A stretch of DNA of 5,384 nt from Anaerolineaceae bacterium (GTDB lineage: Bacteria; Chloroflexota; Anaerolineae; Anaerolineales; Anaerolineaceae). Of this stretch, positions 1-5,384 are shown in pieces (position 1 is the stretch's first letter; every line of letters starts with the position of its first letter). A program made the translations under genes and the position numbers. The DNA lies in NCBI GenBank assembly GCA_003158355.1, contig PMIV01000083.1:14461-19844 (forward strand), read 5' to 3'. Under the pieces are notes generated by a model, which ran no database searches, was not told the DNA's origin, and saw nothing but the letters and a program-made list of their open reading frames with translations.

Positions 1-675
1 TCTGTGGTCAAACGAAAATGGGTCTGGCTGGGAGTTTTAGCGATATCCTGGTCGCTGATACTTTTTTCAACGAGTAACCTATTCTTGGGTCAGTCGGCAT
101 TATTTATCCGATATTTTATCTCTGCTATCCCAATGGGGATGGTCATGATTGCCGGGGTTCTATCGTTGCATTCGCCAAAATGGAGAATCCCATTAGCCTC
201 ATTTTTCTTGGTCTTGGTCGCAGGTTCTGCTTACTTTACCGGAGAATCCATGCTCACTCATACAGAATGGGGGCAATGGAACGATCAAGTTGTTCATGCC
301 GTGCTCACCAATACACCTTTAAATTCCTGGAAGGAAGAACAAGCACTGGCGAAATATATCAATGAGAAAACCACTGGTTTTGTGATGGTGGATGATTTCC
401 AGGGGTATCGGGTGATCTTTTTCTCTGGAAAACCCTCGCGGTTCCTTACCCCATCTGATTCAACATTCAAAACATACTTAAGTGACCCGTATAACCATGT
501 TAATTATATTTTGACCTCCAGTTCTCAACTGGAAGGCGAATTAAACCAGGTAAATAATGCCTATCCCTATCTGTTTACCAAAGGTGGAGATTGGGTCAAA
601 TTGGAATATGAAGATTCGACCTGGAAGTTATTCAAGGTTATCGGGCAACCTGGAACGATCTCACTGGGAGGTTAG
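1..675 (+). CDS. C-terminal part of a multi-pass membrane protein, probably GT-C glycosyltransferase-like (5' end outside window)
   Basis: The reading frame is open from the first base, so the gene very likely starts upstream; the GTG at base 4 is only the first possible start inside the window. About 224 residues are visible. Counting from that GTG, three hydrophobic stretches look like membrane helices: residues 7-27, 33-55 and 60-80. The second contains an R-Y-F-I-S-A-I-P pattern like the 'RY..p..P' seen near the last helices of GT39/ArnT/PMT-type GT-C enzymes that use polyprenyl-phosphate sugars. Residues from about 81 to 223 form a soluble tail rich in aromatic and polar residues, with short strand-like segments such as GFVMVDD and VNYILTSS. 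The tail probably lies on the outer face, as in GT-C proteins. The catalytic N-terminal loops are not in the window, so enzyme activity cannot be confirmed. A complete bcsB-like gene follows after 60 bases on the same strand, suggesting one operon for envelope polysaccharide work. It could instead be a non-catalytic polymerase or flippase-like membrane protein. That it is a real coding tail is nearly certain; the family call is tentative. Confidence 0.6.
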   Translation, partial: SVVKRKWVWLGVLAISWSLILFSTSNLFLGQSALFIRYFISAIPMGMVMIAGVLSLHSPKWRIPLASFFLVLVAGSAYFTGESMLTHTEWGQWNDQVVHAVLTNTPLNSWKEEQALAKYINEKTTGFVMVDDFQGYRVIFFSGKPSRFLTPSDSTFKTYLSDPYNHVNYILTSSSQLEGELNQVNNAYPYLFTKGGDWVKLEYEDSTWKLFKVIGQPGTISLGG

Positions 676-725
676 ACCAGTTCAAACAAATGGTGCATTA
701 TCAATTGCCATGGATTTTCTTTTTT

Positions 726-730
726 GGAGG
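726..730 (+). promoter_or_regulatory. Ribosome binding site of the bcsB-like gene
   Basis: GGAGG lies five bases before the ATG at 736. This strong Shine-Dalgarno match decides the start: the in-frame TTG at 724 overlaps the site itself and has no such site ahead of it, so the ATG at 736 is preferred. Confidence 0.85.
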
Positions 731-735
731 TACAA

Positions 736-2904
736 ATGAAGAGAAACAAATTGTTCGTTACTGTTTCAATAATATTTATGCTCACTATTATCGCAGCCGC
801 AATTCCAACACCCGTTTTTGCTCAGGGGATCTCAAACTCTTCTACCACTAATGAAACAGGGACTACTTCATTTGCCCTGGCTGATCTAACCGGGATTGGT
901 GACATTGTACTAAATGGTAGTTCTCCATCATACAGCTTCTTTTTTCCAGTTCCTGTTGAATGGAAATTATCAAGCATGGAAATGCAATTGAGTTTAACTC
1001 ATTCCGAAGTATTACGGCCTGATTCGACCGTGACATTACTAATCAATAATGTACCAGTTGAGAGCCTTCAGTTAACTTCCTCCAATATTGGCCCTTATAC
1101 ATGGGATGTAAACATCCCTGCTAAGTACCTGACTGGCGAAGCAATTAATGTCAGTTTCACGGGATTTATGCGAGTTTCAGACAATGTCTGCAATGATATC
1201 GAAAACTCAGCCAATTGGGTAAACATCGCCAGTCAATCGAAAGTCATATTTACATACGATCCACTCTCTCTAAATTTGGGCCTTACCCAATACCCTTATC
1301 CATTTGTCCGTACGCGGTCATTGACCGCAGATAAAGTGACTGTAGTTATTCCTGATAATGCCACCGGCGCTGAAATGTCTTCGGTGTTCGATGTTGCCAG
1401 TTCACTGGGTGGAATGGCAACTTGGCGCGGATTGAATCTTTCCACACTTCAAGAAGCGCAGTTCAGCGATGACGTCAAAGCAAAATATGATGCAATTCTG
1501 GTTGGGACAATCGATCGCCTTAAATTGGCATCGCTCGGAGTAGTATGGAGCCTGAGGATCGATTCCGGGAAACTGGTTACACCGGATAATTATTATGTTC
1601 CCGATTCTTCCGGAGTAATTATGATCGCGCAATCTCCCTGGAATCCAGATAAAGCGATCGTTGCAATCACCGGGTTTACTCAAGAGGGAGTCACCAAAGC
1701 TGCACTGGCAATTCGTAATTCGCAATTTGCCAATCTGGTCAGGGGTCAATACGCAGTTATTCCCTCACTCCCCACAGACCTTACTGCCAGCAAGGGCGAT
1801 CCTAATTGGGTGTCTACAGACTTTTCTGCCCTGGGTTATTCAGACCAAACAGTCCATGGTATTGGAGAACAAAGGATCAGCATTCCCCTCGCTCTACCGA
1901 ACGGTGTCCAACCGAAGGAAATTAAAGTAAAACTGGTCTTCAGTCATTCGCCGTTTGTGTCTACTGACCGGTCCTACGTCGTATTAAACATCAACGGAAT
2001 TCCTCAAGAAGGTCTCTACTTGAAATCTACCAATGAAAATCGAACAGAATGGACTATAACGGTCCCGGCTAATCAATTGCTGCCAGGTAAAAACAAGCTT
2101 GAGGTTTTGTTTGACCTGCATATGGTGGATAATGAAATATGTACTGATGATTATTATGATCAGGCCTGGGCGGTCTTGTATCGTGATTCGTCGGTGCAGG
2201 TTACCTTTGATACAACGGCGGTACAGCCTGACTTCTCGAATTATCCATCCCCATTCGGAAAAGATACATTGGTTGTTGTATCGCCTAGCATGGGAGATGC
2301 TGAGAGAAATGGCGCCTTCCAGCTTATCAGCCAGTTAGGTTCAATGTTGGGCAGCCAGGCACAGTATGTAGAGATGAAGACAGCTGATGAGGTTACCCCA
2401 GCCGATTTGAAGGGACACAGTCTGATTATCATTGGTCTGCCCGAAAGCAATTCATATATCACGGAAGGATTAAAATCAGCACCTGTTCAAATGTTGGGTA
2501 CCACCCGAACTTTGAAAACAACGTTATTTGATCTCACTGTAGCCGACGGCCAACCGGTAGGCTTGGTTCAAGAAATAATCTCTCCCTGGGATTCTAGCCG
2601 AAGCGCTCTTCTCGTTACCGGCTCAAGTGACCAGGGTTTGGGGTGGGCTGAAGGACTTTTATCAAGTACGACCACAATTCAGCGAATGAGCGGAAACATA
2701 GCCATTGTGGATGAAAAAGGCGGGTTAACCCTGGTGAATTCTTTTGAACCGGCGAAATCGGTCTCTCCGGTTACATTCGCAGGCACATCAACCCAGAAAG
2801 GCCCCTCGGAACGAACGTTATGGATCATTCTCGTGGGTGTGTTAGCTGCAGCAATTGCCGGATTGATCTTCATTCTTGTACGCCGCCGGGTAGCACAGCA
2901 TTAA
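736..2904 (+). CDS. bcsB: BcsB-family cellulose synthase accessory subunit (periplasmic/extracytoplasmic, membrane-anchored)
   Basis: This complete 722-residue protein is close to the usual BcsB length of roughly 700-800. BcsB partners the BcsA synthase: it is anchored by a C-terminal helix and guides the emerging beta-glucan outside the membrane. Residues 1-29 are a typical signal peptide (K/R start, hydrophobic core, cut expected after VFA). Two tandem units follow, offset by about 316 residues. Each has a beta-rich carbohydrate-binding domain (about 48-175 and 365-492) and then a flavodoxin-like alpha/beta domain (about 185-345 and 500-670). Matching landmarks include DSTVTLLINNVPVESLQL against DRSYVVLNINGIPQEGLYL, Cys152 against Cys469, YPYPF against YPSPF, and SPWN against SPWD. 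A linker and one helix (about 694-715) followed by RRR end the protein, so the tail should be cytoplasmic. The family is often labelled 'cyclic di-GMP binding', but in characterised systems the PilZ domain of BcsA binds c-di-GMP, and nothing here suggests a nucleotide site. No BcsA gene is visible in the window, so the polymer may be cellulose or another exported glycan. The family call is firm; the exact polymer is unknown. Confidence 0.9.
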   Translation: MKRNKLFVTVSIIFMLTIIAAAIPTPVFAQGISNSSTTNETGTTSFALADLTGIGDIVLNGSSPSYSFFFPVPVEWKLSSMEMQLSLTHSEVLRPDSTVTLLINNVPVESLQLTSSNIGPYTWDVNIPAKYLTGEAINVSFTGFMRVSDNVCNDIENSANWVNIASQSKVIFTYDPLSLNLGLTQYPYPFVRTRSLTADKVTVVIPDNATGAEMSSVFDVASSLGGMATWRGLNLSTLQEAQFSDDVKAKYDAILVGTIDRLKLASLGVVWSLRIDSGKLVTPDNYYVPDSSGVIMIAQSPWNPDKAIVAITGFTQEGVTKAALAIRNSQFANLVRGQYAVIPSLPTDLTASKGDPNWVSTDFSALGYSDQTVHGIGEQRISIPLALPNGVQPKEIKVKLVFSHSPFVSTDRSYVVLNINGIPQEGLYLKSTNENRTEWTITVPANQLLPGKNKLEVLFDLHMVDNEICTDDYYDQAWAVLYRDSSVQVTFDTTAVQPDFSNYPSPFGKDTLVVVSPSMGDAERNGAFQLISQLGSMLGSQAQYVEMKTADEVTPADLKGHSLIIIGLPESNSYITEGLKSAPVQMLGTTRTLKTTLFDLTVADGQPVGLVQEIISPWDSSRSALLVTGSSDQGLGWAEGLLSSTTTIQRMSGNIAIVDEKGGLTLVNSFEPAKSVSPVTFAGTSTQKGPSERTLWIILVGVLAAAIAGLIFILVRRRVAQH

Positions 2905-2921
2905 TTTCTTGAATGTTAAAT

Positions 2922-2958
2922 AAAGCAGGTATCTGATGAATTCAGATACCTGCTTTTT
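2922..2958. terminator. Bidirectional intrinsic terminator between convergent genes
   Basis: A perfect 15-bp inverted repeat (AAAGCAGGTATCTGA at 2922-2936 and its complement at 2942-2956) encloses a five-base loop, TGAAT. On the plus strand the stem ends in a run of five T (2954-2958), a classic Rho-independent form 17 bases after the bcsB stop. Read on the minus strand, the stem is followed by CTTTATTTAAC, a U-rich though interrupted tract, so it can also end the GH94 transcript, whose stop lies about 85 bases before it. The bases between the hairpin and that stop (2959-3041) hold nothing else I can recognise. Confidence 0.9.
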
Positions 2959-3041
2959 ACATGATTCTTTCTAGCCCATTCATTAAATCTGATGCTTTCT
3001 TTGCCCTGCATCTTGACATCGTTCATGGAATTGTCGGGTGA

Positions 3042-5384
3042 TTACTCAGCCTTATTTCCCATGATCACTATCACCTTATGCTCCTGGCCGTCATCCACCA
3101 ATGGAATTACTCCTCCATTTATTATCTGCCCATCCAACTCGATTTGACGGACGTGGCTGGCGACATGATCAGGATTGTGTACTTGAATCGTGTAGGTAGA
3201 CCCACCAAACATATAATGAATCTCAAACCCATCCCACTCTGGTGGAATGACAGGGTCAATTTGTAAATTATTTTGTATTTTCTTAAAACCAAGCATAGCT
3301 TCCAGGCCAAGTCGATACATCCAGGCAGCAGACCCGGTATACCAGGTCCAACCGCCGCGACGCAGGTAAGGTGGCTGACTGTAGATATCGGCGCACATCA
3401 CGTATGGTTCGACCCGATATTCGTCGGCTTTTTCTTTTGTGTCCGCCTGGAATATTGGATTAAGCAAGTTGAATAGATCAGCCGTCTGTTTCCCTTCACC
3501 CAATTTTGCAAAAGCCCAGGCATTCCAGACCGCCGCATGAGTGTATTGCCCGCCGTTCTCGCGTGTGCCCGGCAAATATCCTTTGATGTAACCCGGATTT
3601 TTAGTGGTCTTATCAAATGGCGGTGTGAAGAGTAAAGACAACCGATCCTGTGGGCGAACTAATTTTTCTAGAACAGATTGCATGGCTTGCTGGCTGCGTT
3701 CCTTGTTGCCTGCTCCAGACAGCACTGACCACGATTGAGCGATTGTATCGATATTACATTCTAGCTGATCGCTTGATCCCAACGGTGAACCGTCATCGTA
3801 ATAAGCACGACGGTACCACTTTCCGTCCCAGGCAGTCTCTTCGACCGCAGCGGAATATTTTTTAAGCTGTGCTCGGTAACTTTTTGCGATCTCATTTTCT
3901 CCGCGTGAATCAGATATCTTTGCGAATCGTTCCAGAACATCACAGATGAACCATGCCAGCCAGACGCTTTCCCCTTTTCCTTCTACTCCAACGCGGTTCA
4001 GACCATCGTTCCAATCACCTGTTCCCATTAAGGGTAGGCCGTGTACGCCCCGAGTAGCACCTTTCTCGATGGCACGGCGGCAGTGCTCCATCAAGGAATA
4101 TGTTTCGACCGTTTGCGGGTAGAAGTTATACCGCTCAATTTCGCCTGTATTCAGCACAGGCGCTTGCAGGAACGGGATCTTTTCGTCCAGAAAACCGACA
4201 TCCCCGGTGGTTTCAACATATAAAGCCGTCACGTAAGGAAGCCATAATAGGTCATCAGAAATTCTAGTGCGCACGCCTCGGCCTAAAGGCGGGTGCCACC
4301 AATGCATCACATCACCTTCAGAAAACTGCCGTTGCGCGGCATTGAGAATTTGATCCCGGGTAAGAGATGGATCTGTCGGGAGCATGGCCAACACGTCTTG
4401 AAGCTGGTCGCGAAACCCGAATGCTCCGCTGGGCTGATAGAAAGCCGACCTTCCCCAAATTCGACAGGAAAGGCTCTGGTACAGCAGCCAGCGGTTCAGA
4501 ATGAGATCAGTCGCTGGCTCCGGGGTGTGTACTTGTATTTTTCCGAGCTGTTGATCCCAGAATAGCCGGGTCCGCTCCAGCGCAGCCCCCACATAAGCAG
4601 GATCATGATATTTCCTCACCAGTTCTAGCGCCTGCTGTTTATTGTTTCCCTGCCCCAGGACAAAATAGATTTCTTCCACCCCACCTGGGAGTAGATCCAT
4701 GTGTAGTTGAAGAACCGCGCAGGGGTCTTCACCCGGGGTAAGACGGGTTTCCAAACCGATTCGGCTCAATGCTGCCGGTGCAGCAGGTGACCCTCCCCTC
4801 CCCAAGAATTCTGCTCGATCAGCCGTCAAACCATGTACCGGTTTATTGGCAATGAGAAAGGCTGTTCGTTCAGCAAATTCAGCATTGTAAGGATTTGTGG
4901 CTAACAGGCAGGCTTCGTCCGTGTCATATTCCGGGATGATGTAAGGCATGGAAGAAGCGTGGGTAGTTCCAAGTACCCATTCAATATATTGAGTGGCGGT
5001 GATACGGCGAGGGTGATCTAGCATATTTTCAACCCTGAGATGGATCACTTTTACCGGGTCTTCCGGGCTGGCAAAGAGAGTTAACTGTTGAAATAGACCA
5101 TGGGAACTATGTTCAAAGATGGTATAACCGGCACCGTGCCTGACGCGGTAAGGTTTGTTCGCTCCAGCAGGGAGTGGGGTCGGTGTCCATACATCGCTGG
5201 TTTCTTCATCCCGAAGGTAAAGAGCTTCACCGCTTGGGTCACTGACGGGGTCATTGGACCAGGGCGTCAACCGATTTTCTCCGCTGTTTACCGCCCAGGT
5301 ACTTTGGCTGCCGGTCTCGCTCACCATAAAACCAAAATTCGGGTAACCGATCACGTTTATCCACGGTGCAGGTGTACTCTTGCC
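3042..5384 (-). CDS. GH94 glycoside phosphorylase region, C-terminal part of a cyclic beta-1,2-glucan synthase (NdvB/Cgs)-type protein (5' end outside window)
   Basis: The frame stays open to the right edge. The ten codons ahead of the GTG at 5354 encode GKSTPAPWIN, which continues smoothly into VIGYPNFGF (that GTG read as Val). This TPAPW-N-V block is typical of the interior of NdvB-type proteins, so the GTG is not the start and 780 C-terminal residues are visible. Counting from 5354, the N-terminal beta-sandwich signature NRLTPWSNDPVSDP lies at 27-40 with EALYLRDE at 43-50. The (alpha/alpha)6 catalytic barrel carries GFRDQLQD (313-320), HWWHPP (351-356), GTGDWNDG (444-451, holding the general-acid Asp of GH94), NGGQYTHAAVW (600-610, phosphate-contact His) and WYTGSAAW (671-678, phosphate-contact Thr-Gly). 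A small C-terminal beta domain follows (about 690-770). All expected catalytic and phosphate-binding motifs are kept, so phosphorolysis of a beta-glucoside is likely. In Cgs proteins this domain trims the growing beta-1,2-glucan and so sets ring size; stand-alone relatives are beta-1,2-oligoglucan or other beta-glucoside phosphorylases. Whether a GT84 synthase domain precedes it cannot be seen. The gene converges on bcsB and is a separate transcription unit. Confidence 0.9.
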   Translation of the reverse strand, partial: GKSTPAPWINVIGYPNFGFMVSETGSQSTWAVNSGENRLTPWSNDPVSDPSGEALYLRDEETSDVWTPTPLPAGANKPYRVRHGAGYTIFEHSSHGLFQQLTLFASPEDPVKVIHLRVENMLDHPRRITATQYIEWVLGTTHASSMPYIIPEYDTDEACLLATNPYNAEFAERTAFLIANKPVHGLTADRAEFLGRGGSPAAPAALSRIGLETRLTPGEDPCAVLQLHMDLLPGGVEEIYFVLGQGNNKQQALELVRKYHDPAYVGAALERTRLFWDQQLGKIQVHTPEPATDLILNRWLLYQSLSCRIWGRSAFYQPSGAFGFRDQLQDVLAMLPTDPSLTRDQILNAAQRQFSEGDVMHWWHPPLGRGVRTRISDDLLWLPYVTALYVETTGDVGFLDEKIPFLQAPVLNTGEIERYNFYPQTVETYSLMEHCRRAIEKGATRGVHGLPLMGTGDWNDGLNRVGVEGKGESVWLAWFICDVLERFAKISDSRGENEIAKSYRAQLKKYSAAVEETAWDGKWYRRAYYDDGSPLGSSDQLECNIDTIAQSWSVLSGAGNKERSQQAMQSVLEKLVRPQDRLSLLFTPPFDKTTKNPGYIKGYLPGTRENGGQYTHAAVWNAWAFAKLGEGKQTADLFNLLNPIFQADTKEKADEYRVEPYVMCADIYSQPPYLRRGGWTWYTGSAAWMYRLGLEAMLGFKKIQNNLQIDPVIPPEWDGFEIHYMFGGSTYTIQVHNPDHVASHVRQIELDGQIINGGVIPLVDDGQEHKVIVIMGNKAE

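Noticed and set aside
724..735. TTG at 724 as an upstream start for the bcsB-like gene
   Set aside because: It overlaps the GGAGG site that serves the ATG at 736, and the ATG start gives a clean signal peptide.
676..735. Possible promoter for bcsB in the 60-base gap (TGCATTATC near 694-702)
   Set aside because: The -10-like element is weak and has no well-spaced -35 partner; co-transcription with the upstream gene is simpler.
1402..1749. A 115-codon minus-strand frame inside bcsB
   Set aside because: It is antisense to a well-supported domain (the first flavodoxin-like domain of BcsB), has Cys/Ile-rich low-sense composition and no family resemblance.
736..2904. c-di-GMP binding by the BcsB-like protein, as the common family label suggests
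   Set aside because: No PilZ RxxxR or D/NxSxxG motif is visible, and in characterised systems BcsA, not BcsB, carries the c-di-GMP site.
3042..4565. Several open frames of 60-90 codons on both strands overlapping the GH94 gene
   Set aside because: They are out-of-frame shadows of a clearly conserved protein, with no domain signature or convincing ribosome site.
5352..5354. GTG at 5354 as the true start of the GH94 gene
   Set aside because: The frame continues open to the edge, and the upstream codons spell the conserved TPAPWIN block of NdvB-type proteins.

Overview
The window holds three protein-coding genes. Two are cut by the window edges. They lie in a tail-to-tail layout with a strong hairpin terminator between the converging ends. 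No RNA gene, mobile element, CRISPR array or long repeat was found. The moderate GC content, the GGAGG ribosome binding site and the gene set (a BcsB-like protein beside a GT-C-like membrane protein and an NdvB-type glucan enzyme) suggest an environmental bacterium, perhaps of the Chloroflexota (Anaerolineae). That placement is recollection-based inference, not something the sequence proves.

Layout. Bases 1-675 (+) are the 3' end of a multi-pass membrane protein with a C-terminal domain probably outside the membrane; it is best read as the tail of a GT-C-type glycosyltransferase-like protein. After 60 bases comes a complete BcsB-family gene (736-2904, +), with signal peptide, two tandem copies of the carbohydrate-binding plus flavodoxin-like unit, and a C-terminal membrane anchor. 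Bases 2922-2958 form a perfect 15-bp hairpin that can end transcription from both sides. Bases 3042-5384 (-) are the C-terminal 780 residues of a GH94 glycoside phosphorylase of the cyclic beta-1,2-glucan synthase (NdvB/Cgs) type; its N-terminal part lies beyond the right edge.

How they may work together. The two plus-strand genes are probably co-transcribed and fit an envelope polysaccharide-export locus, although no BcsA-type synthase lies inside the window. The minus-strand gene belongs to a separate transcription unit for synthesis or phosphorolysis of beta-glucans. Both units concern cell-surface beta-glucan chemistry, but a functional link between them is inference. The gene content looks like known families; I see no clear sign of an undescribed system here, only some unusual neighbourhood features.
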